From contig CM026423.1 of NCBI GenBank assembly GCA_014871385.1, positions 6,486,967-6,550,966 on the forward strand: a DNA stretch of 64,000 nucleotides, in the 5' to 3' direction. The notes beneath the pieces were generated by a model. The model did no database searches and was not told where the DNA came from. It worked only from the letters and a program-made list of their open reading frames with translations. The DNA comes from Ceratodon purpureus (Eukaryota; Streptophyta; Bryopsida; Pseudoditrichales; Ditrichaceae). A program made the position numbers and the translations under genes. Below, in pieces: positions 12,901-24,506 of the stretch. Position 1 is the first letter of the stretch. Each line of letters begins with the position of its first letter.

Positions 12901-13276
12901 TCTCCGAGTCACACTTACTAATGTGTAATATTAAGCAGTACAGAAACTCCAGAAAAGATGTGTTACCTATATTGTTTTTACTAATTCTATGATCTAGTGC
13001 TAGACAGTGCTAGACATCTCATTTACAATTTCAAGGATTAAGCTGAAGCTTTTTGATAATTGCATTGTGGTGATGTTTGGAAATAGTTTTATAATCATCC
13101 TGACTTGATACTTTCATTTTGGTATGTCGACAGTTAATGGGATCCACGTTGGCAGCGTAGAAAGCGCCTTGCTGTCCCGGTCCCTTTTTGATCTCTACAT
13201 TGGCGAGGACCCTTTTGACAAGGACGCAAAGAAGTCGATCGGTCAATCCATGGCTTCCTTACTTTGTGAGCAGTGA
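9936..13276 (+). CDS. FAP1: Chalcone-isomerase-fold fatty-acid-binding protein (FAP1-like), plastid
   Basis: A five-exon gene reconstructed from splice sites: 9936-10205, 11039-11162, 11745-11994, 12765-12856 and 13134-13276. The exons join in frame into 292 residues. After a Gly/Ala-rich N-terminus that may be a plastid transit peptide, the protein follows plant FAP1. It has EPTTGMPFPG near 93-102, then GTGLRKKSILGLKKINVYAYG (about 112-132) with the conserved Arg and Tyr, then the GSVRGAFEESVG helix, then LPKGTTIDLTR, and GIHVGSVESALLSRS near the C-terminus. FAP proteins are non-catalytic relatives of chalcone isomerase that bind fatty acids in plastids. The exon 1 donor (GAG|gtgctc) is weak, but phase and homology both support it. 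It is divergent from the TypA-like gene. Confidence 0.88.
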
Positions 13277-15599
13277 TAGCGGGGTAAAGCGTCAGGTTAG
13301 ATCCTTACAGTTTCAATCGCAGGTTTTGCATCCGTATTTTGATCATCAGGAGTACAGTTTTATGCTGATCGGTGCATGTTGTTTGCATTTTGCATACAAT
13401 TCATTAACTCGGAGGACTTAAGTCCAACTTGTATGTGAAATGTCGATTGTGTTTGGTGAACTATTCCTTTCATCAGGTTTGTGGTGTGAGTGGTATTCTG
13501 AAGACAAGCTGTGGTAGTTCGGTCTACACCTGCAGTTGAGATGCGGTGTCTTTTTACTAGCCTTCAATGAACATTGTACTATTAACCTTTGAATGAACGA
13601 AAGAGGTGACGTCAATAGCGTCGCATTGTGATGTCACGGGACTTTTTCTTGGAACCACGGATATAAATGCCGATTTCACTTTGATTCCCAAGCTCGAGCA
13701 TTTTACGAGAAAAACAACAGTAGTACGATGAAGTTTGAATTGTACATATCATGTTTCTTAGCATCTTCGACCCAGCAACGCCACAGCATTTATGTTTAAA
13801 TGCTTCTTTTGATTTCTTCCAAGAACAGATCATAGCTGTGGAAGTGAGGAGGGACATACTCTGCACCTGTCTGGAACATATAGAGATAAGTGTAAGGGGT
13901 GTGTAAGTTCCTTCAATCTGAATTTTCTAACTGGTTTAACTTGCCTGTATAGCTGTTGGGCAAATTCTCATTGTAACGCGATATCGTGCAGATCCCCGGA
14001 AACGATGCCGAGAAAATGGTCACAAGCATCACTTCAGAACTCGAGAAATGGGTTATTCGTTCTAGACCCCTCTATTTATCAAGCTTATTGATTCCGACCT
14101 ATATCAGTTGGACTCGCATGAGCTAAATCAGGAATTTGTCTCAAGTCCTGATACTGCTCTTGGTCGAACCGATACAGTAGTGCGACCAAGTTTGCCAGAG
14201 TTATGAATGACAGATAATAGTGATGGTTTTTCTGAATTAGTGAAGAGATACATTGTAACTAGCCCTTGTTTTTAAGCCAGTTCTCTGACACGAATACCAG
14301 GATTGTTTCCACCAGCTTTATCAACCACTTGTGCTTTGGCGTTCCCCTTCAAGGTAAACCTTTGTCCAATGAAGGATCATACGAATCCAGAAAATGAGTG
14401 ACCAAGATCTTCTTAATAGTGTACGGGGATATATTCTTGCCCAATGTCTGCAGCAGTGTTTTACAGGAAGTGGACGAGCTACCGAGAGCTAAGTCGAATC
14501 ATGAAATTGCATCTAGAATGATGTCTTTTCTTTTCTCTGGAAAAAAATGAAAATCTGACACTAGGAAACCGAGAATTAATGCTCGGCTTGAAATTGGGCA
14601 TGCCGTTGCCCTTGTTTTCGTTGAAGCGGAATCTAACCATGTGAACAGCGATCCGGTCATCGTTTTTCCCCTAACGTTTTGTGTACCCAGATAGCCTTGG
14701 AGATCTTTGAACAGTGTCATTGGAGGCGACTGGCCATGTGGGTTCCAGTCTCGGATTATGTAACCTATGTTGTCCTGTCTTGTCGTAGATCCTTGTTCAC
14801 ACTTGTTACAGTTTTTGTTTTGGCAGTTCTTGTTGACATTTTCATTCAGAGAGAAATGCTGCGAGCGGGTCTTTCGAAAAAACAATCAGAGCACTGCTGT
14901 ATTCACTTCAAACTTCATGCGGTTTGTACACTACTCAAGCTGTAAGTGAAAACCTATCTGAACAGTTTCTTCCCAATAATAATGCCAATTACTATAGCAT
15001 TGACGAAGTGGGTTGCCAGTTACATGTACCTTCCACTCCCATCCATAAGAGAACCAGGTTCCTGCACAGGATACCTATCTCCAAGTAAATGGTGCGTTTG
15101 TAAGAACAGAGCCTTGTTCGAAGCAAAAGAATCTAGTAATATGCCAAATACATTTAAAGTATGCATTTCGGTCTTAGAAAATTCGATAGTTACAGTGGAG
15201 CATCTCCACCGCTTCCGCTACAAGCAATGATAGTAACATTACATTGTGTGGAGTTGACAAATTTTACAACGGAAAGTACTACACCTTGTATATGGTGAAT
15301 AAAATCTGAGAGAAAATTGCATTTTTAGAACCTGGTGAGATTTTGTTTATTAATGGACTGTCTTGGTAGTGCAAGAATCTAAGTTGGTAGTACTGTACTA
15401 CAGTATTTAAGCATTTATCTCATGAGTTCTTTATTTCCTTCTTTTTTTTTGTTTTTCCCCTGCTTTGAAGCTGTTGGCTTTCAGTGAAATGCATGAAGTG
15501 TGAGGGAACATCACAAGGTTCAACCCATGTCGCAGATGAGGGGCAACAAGAAGAACTCCGATATGAAGAATGTGGGGCGACACATTAGAGTATTCCTTA
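13277..15599. other. Intergenic, 3' flank of the FAP1-like gene
   Basis: Short frames occur on both strands (for example a 128-codon minus frame at 14499-14885). None shows a domain, codon bias or convincing splice sites. The proximal few hundred bases are probably the FAP1-like 3' untranslated region. Nothing else was recognised. Confidence 0.45.
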
Positions 15600-15866
15600 G
15601 AGCATCCCCAGTAGTACTGTAAACCTGAAAGTGAAAAGCGGAAAGAAGTGGAAAGACGTGAATTGCGGTTCAGGCCAGCAGGGGAAAAGTCTGTATACAA
15701 GCCTTTAAGCCTGTAATTTACAAGTTGAAACCTGGTTTTGGAAGGTTTTTTGGGTCAAACCTATAAATGGTTTGGAATGATTTGCTTCGGAAAGACACTC
15801 AGGTTTGAGAGAACGCTGTTCTCAGGCTTACAGGCTTACAGACTTACATGCTTACTAGGGATGCTC
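15600..15866. mobile_element. PIF/Harbinger-type MITE
   Basis: A 267-bp non-coding element bounded by TTA on both sides (15597-15599 and 15867-15869), the 3-bp duplication typical of PIF/Harbinger elements. The ends are inverted: GAGCATCCCCAGTA on the left, and TACTAGGGATGCTC on the right. Subterminal motifs are also inverted: TGTAAACCTG and CAAGCCTTTAAGCCTGTAA on the left against repeated CAGGCTTACAG on the right. Confidence 0.8.
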
Positions 15867-15869
15867 TTA

Positions 15870-16480
15870 GGCCATGAAGTATTTGGTGTATTTTTTAGAA
15901 CATAGTGGCAAATTATTAATTTTCACAAAAATTTAGCAATTTGAAAATTTTTACCATATGATCTTAAGATCATGGTAATGAAGTTTTGGCCAAAAAAATT
16001 TTAAACCGTGGATGCATATGATTTGTAGAATTACAACGTACAAATATTATCTAAGGTTTAGAGTTAAGGGTTTTTTAATTTTTTTAATTTTTTAATTTAT
16101 ATTTTATATAATTCTTTACAATCTCAAGAACAATTATATTAGGTATTTGTTTTTTTTTTTTAAAACCAAAGGTAGTTGAAGAATATAGCCAAAAGAACCT
16201 GGAATGGTTTGAAGAGTAGAAAAATTGCTTTGGACAGTATACGTGATTTGTCCAATGTCCTATGGGAAAAAACAATATTCCCACAAGGCTTGTGTAATTC
16301 CCTAAGTCTACAAACATTTTCAAAAAATAAAATCCGAAATTGATATTGTAGGTACCTATCCAAAATCTAAGAAAGCCCCATTCTGGTCAATTGTACTTTA
16401 GTGGTTAATTGAAATCCATGGTATCTAAGTAAATAACTCTGTTGCAAGGAGCAAAAATTGAACCTGACAAAACTGAACTC
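15870..16480. other. Intergenic between MITE and LINE
   Basis: AT-rich sequence with T runs and no supported gene. The last nine bases before the LINE (AAAAACTAC, 16481-16489) are the probable 5' copy of its target-site duplication. Confidence 0.5.
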
Positions 16481-16813
16481 AAAAACTACGGAACTTTTAT
16501 ATATGCGAGGGGCGCGATGAGAGGCTCCGGAGCTCGCCGCAAGCACGGTGGAGTACTCTGTTGAGCTGATTTGTTGATCATCGTCACGCCCAGGTTTTTT
16601 CAAGCTCAATTGTGTGCATTAGGGAAGCAGGATCAGCCTGCTTCATTTTTCTCCGAACTCCGTATTGAGTTAGAGATCCTACAACATAGTGGAGTTGGGT
16701 TTTTAGGTCATCAGATTTGTTTTAAGATCTGTGTCAGTAGAAGTGCTTCGCTCCCCCCTGAGAGCTATGAACCCTTGTGCCCTAAGTCAACATCGACACA
16801 TTAGGGATTTCAA

Positions 16814-19033
16814 ATGGCTTCTTTTGCTGAGAAGGTCCGCGGCCTCAAACCAACGACCGGAACGCACGAACAACTCCCAACGGCGTCCACCAACACAGGA
16901 GCGTCAGATGAGATCGAAGGTGACCTAGTAGAGGCAATCAACCTCCAAAACCGCAATGCCGTCATCCACCCCACCCAGGCAGTGGAAGGAGAAACGCTGC
17001 CTGAAGGATATTCCCGGAGCTATGGTGGCTTCCTTCTGCGGAACAATCCCCGCATTGTGCCCGTCGATCAACATATGGTTAGGCGAGAGATGGAATTTCT
17101 CTCCCGACACGTCCTATTGGCCTTCTTCGTAGGAGGGAGACCGCCCCAGCACGCCATGGCCAATTGGCTGGAGCTGGTCCAGCGTCAAGCAGGCGGCTTC
17201 GTCGCCATTGGGAGGAACTTGGGCAGAGGTTTTTTTCAGCTCCGAGCTAAAGATGCTGGCATAGTACAGAAGCTCCTCACCCTCACCCCTTTTAAGTCCC
17301 GCTGGGGCAATTGTGTCATGCAGAATTGGGTGCCGAACTTCAACCCAGCTAACCCTAGAGGGCTTAAAATCCCGACTTGGATTACGCTGCGGCGTGTGCC
17401 GGATGAATTCCAGTGTGTTGCGAGACAGATTGCAGAAGGCCTTGGGGAGGTTCTAGGCGGTGATCGGAAGAACTCCACGCTTGAGGATCAGCGCTTCTGC
17501 ATTGCGCTACCGGCCGGGGATGGATGGGCCACCTCGATAGAGGTTGTCAATGATGCCACAGGTGAACAAACCTCCATTCTTGTCGATTATGCAAATCTTC
17601 CTATTCGCTGCCGCTTCTGCCTTGAAACGGAACACAAGGCGAAAGACTGCCCGGCCCTCGCAAACCTCCACCTTAAATCCACCAGTTCTCCCTCTCCTCC
17701 TGCATCCAGCTCCGCGCCTCCTCACCCTCCCCCTCCTTCTGTCAGCCCCTCTACTCCCCCCTCAGTTCCCCCTCCCCTCCCTCAGCAGAGCTGCGCCCCG
17801 CCTCCTTCTCCGTCCCCTTTGTTTCCAGTGCCTCCCCCTCCCCCTCTCTCTTCGCTGCCTCCTCCCCCTCTCGCTCCTCTGCCCCCTCCCCCCCCCGCTC
17901 CCCCCTCCCCCTCCCCCCCCCTCTTCTCCCCACCCCGCCCCTGCAGCAAGGCCTGACCCCCCTTACCACTCCCCCCTTAGGCCTTCCCAACCCCCCGGCT
18001 CCTTCCATTTCCGACGATACGGATTCTTCCATGTCGGAACGAAGACATCCGCCAACCTCCAACAAGGCCGGCCCCTCCCGCAGATTCTCCGCTCCTGACG
18101 CAGAAGGATTCATCAGTTACCAGCGCCCCACCAAGGCAAAAAAGAAGAAGCCAGGCCCGGCATGGCTCCCAGCAGAGGAAATTAGTACGCCCTCAGCGCA
18201 GGTTGAAGTCGGCCCCTCGAGCAACACCCCTGCTTCGCCCCTGGTGGCAACCTCGGCCAATCCCCCTGTCGTCTCCGGAACCCCCAGTTCCCTTCCCGCT
18301 TCAGGCCCCGCAGAGCCTGCCCCTCGTCCCCCGATGCTCGGAGAGACTAGTGCCTCCAGCCCCATGGACCTCACCATGGAGGAGGCCCCGGCTGCCCCCT
18401 CTCAGGTAGCCCCGGCCCCTCTCCTTGTGCTGTCTCCGATCGCCATTGCCGCCTCCCCCTCTCTCCCGGCCGAACCACCTGTGGCTCAGCCCCTGGACAC
18501 CCACGAAGCTGCTCCTCTCCCTCTCCAAGCTCAGTTTCCTTCGCTTGATACCACCACGCCGGCCTTTGATCTCAATCTCCGCTCGAGATCGGTATCGGAC
18601 AATTTGAGCCTAGGAACAAGGCCAGATTTCCCAGTGAACCTTGGACAGCCTGATAACACCCCCCCCCGGGTCTGTACATGGAGGAGAAGGAGATCACATG
18701 TCTGGAGCCTCCACCCCTCGGACCCCTTACACCTTCTCGTCTCATAATGTAGCTGAATCCCAGCAAGCCTTGCCTGACTTTCTCCATCCTCTATTCTACG
18801 AGTGGTTGCGAGAACGTCAGCTGATCCACCCGGACAGCGAGCAACTCACTCCCTCGAGAATTAGGATTAATCCCAAGACCCGCATCCGCCGTGATACGGC
18901 GTCAGAGGCCCATGTCCAAAGGCGCCTCGACTCCATCCATCGTCACCGAGTCAGCCAACCGCATAGGAGGTCCCTTTCTGCCGGCCCTTCCTCGAGACAA
19001 CATGAGCAACCATCGCCAATTCATGAAGAATGA
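16814..19033 (+). pseudogene. LINE ORF1 (gag-like nucleic-acid-binding protein), frameshifted
   Basis: The first open segment (16814-17956) starts MASFAEKVRG. It carries a DUF4283-like domain (about 85-260), then a zinc knuckle with CRFC at 266-269, His274 and Cys279, then a Pro/Ser-rich tail. The frame then breaks in long C runs at about 17760-17940, continues in the +1 register to 18747, and returns to the original register near a nine-C run at 18659-18667. It ends at 19033. The two breaks compensate, so the intact ORF1 would be about 740 residues. They may be homopolymer sequencing errors rather than true mutations. The stop overlaps the ORF2 start as ATGA. ORF1 proteins coat the element RNA. 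Confidence 0.75.
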
Positions 19034-22000
19034 AATTGACGATGGTCTCCGAGAATGTCCAAGGTTTAAACAACCTTGACTCCTCGGCCCGCGTCCAAAG
19101 CTACTATCAGCCCCTCTTCTCCTCTCTTGATGTCCTGTGCTTCCAGGAGCACAAGCTCAGGGGAGATAAATCCATCTCTCTTGGGCAAACCTTCTGGCCC
19201 CGAGCTGGATTTTATTTTCATGATGCCTCCCCAGCCTATGGCCATGAAGCAGACGAGCCAGGAGCCGGAAGCGGAGGCATTTGCACATGGATCGCTCCTG
19301 CGATCAAGCACCTAGTGACGTCTTCAGGTCACTCCCGCTCTGGCCGAGCCCAGTGGGTTCGCCTATCCAGCATTCCAGGTGGAGACATATCCATTCTCAA
19401 TGTTTACGCCCCAAACTCCCCTCAGGCCCGTCGAGTTCTCTGGGACGAGCTTGCTTCAACCCTCCCACAAGACTGCCGGTGGGTGCTCCTAGGGGACTGG
19501 AACGTGGTCGAGCGGTCCTCGGACAAGTCCAACGCTCACGGTCGAATTCTATCTGGAGCTGAAAAAATCAGCTTCCACCAACTCATGGCCGGCCTCGAGG
19601 TCTTTGACTCCTTTAGTAACTCCAATAGCATTCGCTTCTCATGGGGCAATCAGCAGAAAGACCATCGGCGTCTCCTTGCAAGGCTTGATCGGATTTACAC
19701 CTTCGAGCCCCCTGCAGGTGAGTTGATGCAGAAGGATTACCACATTATTAGTGACTGCAGTCACTCTGATCATCTCCCTGTTCGATGCTCCCTTGAACTG
19801 AAGACCCTTGCACAGCGGCCCTCCTCCTGGAAGATGAACTCCCACTTCCTTGACGACCCCGAGGTTCGTACAACTTTCACCGCCATCTGGGCTTCTCATC
19901 CCTCCTTAGGTTTTTTCGGTAAAACTCGTAGATGCATCAAGTTCTACAAAGGCTTCTGCAAAAAGAAGGCCCGTGGAGCCAGAGCCGAAGAGTCGCAGCT
20001 GAGGGCCGGCCTTGCTACTGCCATGACAGGACTCCAGCGGAATCCCACTGATCCGACCATCCAACTGTCTCTTTCAGAATGTGCAGATGCCCTCGAGAAG
20101 CTGGAGCTTCACAAGCTTCGTGGCCGCCAACTCCGCAGTAGGTTAAAATGGATGGAGGTGGGTGACTCGGGGTCCAAGGAATTCTATAAAGCCACTCGTA
20201 AGCACTCCGGAGCCTCCCATATTACCGAGCTCGAGAACCCTCTTGGAGTCCCATGCCACGACCGAGCTGATCTGGAAGAGATCTGTATGAATTTCTATCG
20301 AGACCTCTACTCCGAGAGCCCCCAGTCAACTGATGTCCTAGCTGCACGAGAAGAGGTCCTCGCATGCATAGATGACCGCCTCTCCTCGGACATGAAGGCT
20401 GCACTTTCCAGGCCCCTCAGCATGGACGACTTGGACTCTGCTCTTGCCGACATGGCGTCGGGTAAGGCCCCGGGTAAGGATGGGCTCACTGCTGAATTTT
20501 TTAAAAAGTACTGGCCCTTGATCAAAGACGATTACTTCTGCATGGTCACCAGATCCATTGCCCTCGAGCAATTCCCGCCGGGAGTCACGTGCGGGGTCCT
20601 GGCCTTACTCCACAAAGGCGGTCCTCGCAGCAAACTCACGAACTGGAGGCCTATTGCGCTCCTAAATGTCTCCTACAAGCTGTATGCAAAAGCCTTGCAA
20701 CTTCGTCTCCAACCGGTGTTAGGAGAAATTATTTGTGACGATCAGTCCGCTTTCCTCCCGGGCCGATTCATTTTAGACAACATTATGATGACGCACGAGA
20801 CTCTGGACTGGGCACGCCATTCCCACCAACCGCTGATCTTTCTCAAGCTTGATTTCAGCAAGGCTTATGATAAAGTCGACTGGAGCTTTCTCCTTGCGGT
20901 CATGCAGAAGCTTGGCTTCCCCGAGACCTTCCTGCAAATGGTGCGACTTTTGTTTCGTGACGCCACCAACCACATAAATGTCAATGGAAGGCTTTCTCTA
21001 AGTTTTGAGATCCGGCGGGGGGTCCGTCGAGGGTGCCCCCTCGCCCCGTATCTCTTCTTGGTAGTCTCAGAAGCCCTGAATGCGCTCGTCAAGAGCAAAG
21101 TAGAGCTCGGATTGGTTAAGGGAATCGAGCTGCCTTTCGGCAAGTCACAGGTGCTTCTCCAGTATGCGGATGATACCAGCTTTACTCTCCTCGGAGACCG
21201 TGACTCAGTCCAATGCCTGATCTCCACCCTCGACACCTTTTGCCTAGCTTCCGGCCTTGATTTAAATTGGTCCAAGTCCTGCGCTTATTGGGCCGGAAAT
21301 GGCCAGCCAGCAGCCAAACCAGCTTGGTGCGAGTCTCTGCAGGTCTCGTGGGCCACTGAAGGAGATCTCAGCAAACTCCTTGGGACGGTGTTCGGCCTGG
21401 ACCCAACTTCGGGCAACGCCAATGATTTCCTGAAGGCCAGGATTGATCGCGCCCTAGAATATTGGTGCTCAGTCCGCATGAATGCCTTCGGCCGGGCTGT
21501 TATTGTTAACGGTGTGCTATTATCGGGCTTGTGGTTTTTTTTGTCGATCTGGGGCGGCACGGTTGCTGGCATTGCCAAAATTAAAGGACAGCTGGCTAAC
21601 TTCCTGTGGGCTGGCGATACTAAACGGGGCAGAAATAGAGTGAGTTGGATCGCCTGCTGCCAGCCGAAGGACAAAGGAGGTCTCAATCTGGTTAACCCTG
21701 AGGACGCTGTGGTGGCTCTCATGACCAAGTGGGTTGTTAAAGCTTGCGAGCCCCTTCACACCAACCTCCATCTCATGCTGCGGCATAGTTTATCTCACTT
21801 CCAGCCGTACAAGCGAGGACGGTGGTCTCCGAGCTTTGAGTTCTTCACAATGCCGCAGCACCAGTCACACAGGGGATCTAAGGTTTGGAACAGGGTAGTA
21901 GCTGCATGGGAGAAGATGCTCCCGGAGGTCTCCTTCATCGAGCCCCAGTGCTTTGAGGAATTCTTAGGTAGCAGCTTCTGGTGGAATGAGCATGCGCCTG

Positions 22001-23274
22001 TGATTGGAGCCGGATTCTCCCGCATCCGAGCAGGAGAGCTCGATGCACGGGGCTTGCGCCGAGTTAGAGACATCTGGCATTATGAACAGGCCCGGATGCT
22101 TTCATGTGACGAAGTTGCAGCGAAGTTTGGACTCACGCAAGCGGAATTCGGTGCCTGGGAGGCGGCTCTCCTGGTCTTCCGGCAGCAGTGGGCAGGTTTC
22201 CACTCTGGCCACGCGGAGTTTTTGCAAGGTCGGGAGTACGCCGGGTGGTTTAGTGACCTCATGGATGAGCTACCTTCCTGGGTGGTCCAGTGCCAGGAAG
22301 GACTTCGCATCCCGCTCCGGGACCTGGGTCACGTTAGCTCCTGGATCCCCATCTCCTGCCCCATCTTTACGGTGCAGGACCGGACCCGTTGCTTGGTGTG
22401 CGTGGATGAGGCCCAACGTGCCGCGATTGCCCGCAGCGACCCGAGTAGTGGTGGCCTCGCTTCGCTAATCTCTGGAGCCGTGAGAAAGGTCCGGGTGGTG
22501 GACATCGAGAAAGGGCAACGCAAGCGCAAGGTCTTCATCTACTACGGTAGGATCGATCTCCTCGATTTCGACCCTGATCTCCTCAAGTTCCGTGACGATA
22601 TCAGTTTTATGTCTTACACTACCCAGCAAGGCCGCGAGCTTCTTCGTCGGCATCACCTGGTGCCCAACGTCTCCAGAAAGTGGACCGGCGTCCTCCCTGC
22701 ACATCACCGATTCAGATGGACCTCGGTGTGGTCGAAAGGTAGGACTATTAAAGAAGCAGGGTTGATGTGGGGTGCGTGGAATCAGGCGCTGGCCGTTAAC
22801 GCATGGCGCGGCCAATTCAATGTCACTGTTGACCGCAACTGCCCCTCTTGCTCTTCTGGAGCTGTGGAAACCATTTTGCATAGATTTTGGGAATGTGATT
22901 TGGCTCAGCAAGCGTGGCACTGGGCTACGCACATTCTGAACTTGATCGCAGCTCCCTCCCTCCCGGCGTCTGGAACCTGGCGCCAGTTCCATTGGAAACA
23001 AACCATTTTCAGCTCTTGTATTCCTCGGAAGTTCAAGAGCCTGGGATCGGTTTGGGCTTCACTTCGTGGCGTCACAATGTGGACGATCTGGCTGTGCCGC
23101 AACGACCTTGTCTTCAACGGCATCGTGTGGCCGGTGGCTAAGCTCTTCCAGAAGATTTGGTTGGGGATTATTGATTACGGGCGGTTGGCGTGGCAGAAGA
23201 TGCAAGTGAAGTCCCGGAAATACCCGGACCAAGCTGCTAAGCTCAAGGCTACGTTCATTAAAAATTGGTTTTGA
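19030..23274 (+). CDS. LINE ORF2: APE endonuclease-reverse transcriptase
   Basis: A 1,414-residue polyprotein that nicks target DNA and reverse-transcribes the element RNA. The N-terminal apurinic-like endonuclease shows NVQGLN (9-14), QE (39-40), NVYAPN (about 124-129), GDWN (155-158) and SDH (246-248). The reverse transcriptase follows, with GKAPGKDGL, NWRPIALLNVSYK, LKLDFSKAYDKV, GVRRGCPLAPYLF and the catalytic YADD at 712-715. The C-terminus carries a zf-RVT-like finger, with Cys1271, Cys1274, His1284 and Cys1289. There is no RNase H domain. No stops or frameshifts interrupt it, so it could be functional. The ATG at 19030 overlaps the ORF1 stop by the ATGA arrangement, suggesting translation by termination-reinitiation. 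Confidence 0.95.
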   Translation: MKLTMVSENVQGLNNLDSSARVQSYYQPLFSSLDVLCFQEHKLRGDKSISLGQTFWPRAGFYFHDASPAYGHEADEPGAGSGGICTWIAPAIKHLVTSSGHSRSGRAQWVRLSSIPGGDISILNVYAPNSPQARRVLWDELASTLPQDCRWVLLGDWNVVERSSDKSNAHGRILSGAEKISFHQLMAGLEVFDSFSNSNSIRFSWGNQQKDHRRLLARLDRIYTFEPPAGELMQKDYHIISDCSHSDHLPVRCSLELKTLAQRPSSWKMNSHFLDDPEVRTTFTAIWASHPSLGFFGKTRRCIKFYKGFCKKKARGARAEESQLRAGLATAMTGLQRNPTDPTIQLSLSECADALEKLELHKLRGRQLRSRLKWMEVGDSGSKEFYKATRKHSGASHITELENPLGVPCHDRADLEEICMNFYRDLYSESPQSTDVLAAREEVLACIDDRLSSDMKAALSRPLSMDDLDSALADMASGKAPGKDGLTAEFFKKYWPLIKDDYFCMVTRSIALEQFPPGVTCGVLALLHKGGPRSKLTNWRPIALLNVSYKLYAKALQLRLQPVLGEIICDDQSAFLPGRFILDNIMMTHETLDWARHSHQPLIFLKLDFSKAYDKVDWSFLLAVMQKLGFPETFLQMVRLLFRDATNHINVNGRLSLSFEIRRGVRRGCPLAPYLFLVVSEALNALVKSKVELGLVKGIELPFGKSQVLLQYADDTSFTLLGDRDSVQCLISTLDTFCLASGLDLNWSKSCAYWAGNGQPAAKPAWCESLQVSWATEGDLSKLLGTVFGLDPTSGNANDFLKARIDRALEYWCSVRMNAFGRAVIVNGVLLSGLWFFLSIWGGTVAGIAKIKGQLANFLWAGDTKRGRNRVSWIACCQPKDKGGLNLVNPEDAVVALMTKWVVKACEPLHTNLHLMLRHSLSHFQPYKRGRWSPSFEFFTMPQHQSHRGSKVWNRVVAAWEKMLPEVSFIEPQCFEEFLGSSFWWNEHAPVIGAGFSRIRAGELDARGLRRVRDIWHYEQARMLSCDEVAAKFGLTQAEFGAWEAALLVFRQQWAGFHSGHAEFLQGREYAGWFSDLMDELPSWVVQCQEGLRIPLRDLGHVSSWIPISCPIFTVQDRTRCLVCVDEAQRAAIARSDPSSGGLASLISGAVRKVRVVDIEKGQRKRKVFIYYGRIDLLDFDPDLLKFRDDISFMSYTTQQGRELLRRHHLVPNVSRKWTGVLPAHHRFRWTSVWSKGRTIKEAGLMWGAWNQALAVNAWRGQFNVTVDRNCPSCSSGAVETILHRFWECDLAQQAWHWATHILNLIAAPSLPASGTWRQFHWKQTIFSSCIPRKFKSLGSVWASLRGVTMWTIWLCRNDLVFNGIVWPVAKLFQKIWLGIIDYGRLAWQKMQVKSRKYPDQAAKLKATFIKNWF

Positions 23275-23520
23275 AGCAGAGTGTTAGGTTCCTTCTCTCC
23301 CCTTGAGGACAAGGTCAAATGGGCACTCGCAGGGCCTCTTGACGCTTTTCGTCCTCCCTCCGGGGCTACTTATAGATTTAATCTTACTTCTAACTAGTCT
23401 CAGAGTCCAGTGAGTCTCTGTCTAGTGGTCTGGTCGTGCGTCAGGTTCTTCCCCTGGCCGAACGTCGGTCGGGGTGCTTGTCTCCTGTTTTTCTTTGCAA
23501 TTGATTCTTTCAATTTGTTT

Positions 23521-23560
<40 letters not shown>

Positions 23561-23562
<2 letters not shown>

Positions 23563-24506
23563 ACATGTCTACGATATTACATTTAAGCATTTGCAAGAAA
23601 TACTCATTAAAACTGAATTTTCTTTTTGCAATCCAACAGTGTTTGATTTGTGCCCAAAAGAAAGAAAAGTTAAACTGCATGCAATTTTCTGAAAATACCC
23701 CTTTTGGGTCACCAAAATACTCTTTCAGCATCTTCACCCTTCTTATATTAATTCATCTCACACAAATAGGAGGAATTCTTCACAAGCATATTATTCTTGC
23801 ACGTATTTTATGGTGAATCTATTGTTTTGGGCAAAAATAATGTTTTGGGATGCGTTGCCAGCCACTCCGATGCCAGGCTCTGGCTCCCAAGTCGAATTTT
23901 TAAATTCCAGAAGCCCTTTAATTCCTGAAAGTAGAATAATTTCTAGAGTCCATTTGTGTGAAAAAAACAAATCAAGATATCCAGATTTTCATCTAGAAAT
24001 GAGCCAGTTCTCAGCTTGTGCTGGAGGGTATCAATACTGTGTCAAATCAGAAATGAAATGTTAGACCAAGTATACAAAGCTCTCAACGAAGCGGGAAGCG
24101 CCTCGAGGGCTTGACCCGTTAGCTTTTTTGCAACCTTTTATTTTTACTTTTTGAAATATTTCGACTTTTTTGCTCTGAAAGGGGGCTTCCAGCTCATTGG
24201 CCCATCGAGAACAAAAATTCACCCAAATGGATTCTATTATAAATATAGATTGTAGTTCTTTCAAAACATCCCTTCAAAATGACATCTTCTTGTGAAAACA
24301 AAGATGTCGTTTGGAGTCTTAGTTGCCCTATATCCATCGAACATTGTTCATACAAGAGTAGCATTCGTCACAATGCGATGGTGGAGTGGTTGGAGAGCAA
24401 AAAATTTGAAAAAATTGCAGGATGTGGAATTAGGTGGTTGATTCTTTACTCTTCACATAGTTTATACTAGAAGCATGTACCATGTAATTCGTGCATAAGT
24501 TTGATA
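23561..24506. other. Intergenic between LINE and Stowaway-like MITE
   Basis: Mostly AT-rich sequence with only short frames. Nothing recognised. Confidence 0.45.

Larger units (their letters stand above)
16490..23560 (+). mobile_element. Near full-length L1-type LINE retrotransposon
   Basis: A 7.07-kb element with a roughly 320-bp 5' leader, ORF1, ORF2, a short 3' UTR and a 39-nt poly(A) tail at 23522-23560. The nonamer AAAAACTAC precedes it (16481-16489). The same nonamer is found at the tail junction (23556-23564), a plausible target-site duplication although five of its bases merge with the poly(A). The body is GC-rich against AT-rich flanks. The intact 1,414-codon ORF2 and long clean tail suggest a recent insertion. 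Confidence 0.88.

Noticed and set aside
17507..18528. Gly/Arg-rich minus-strand frames in the LINE
   Set aside because: They are complements of the Pro-rich ORF1 tail and have no independent support.
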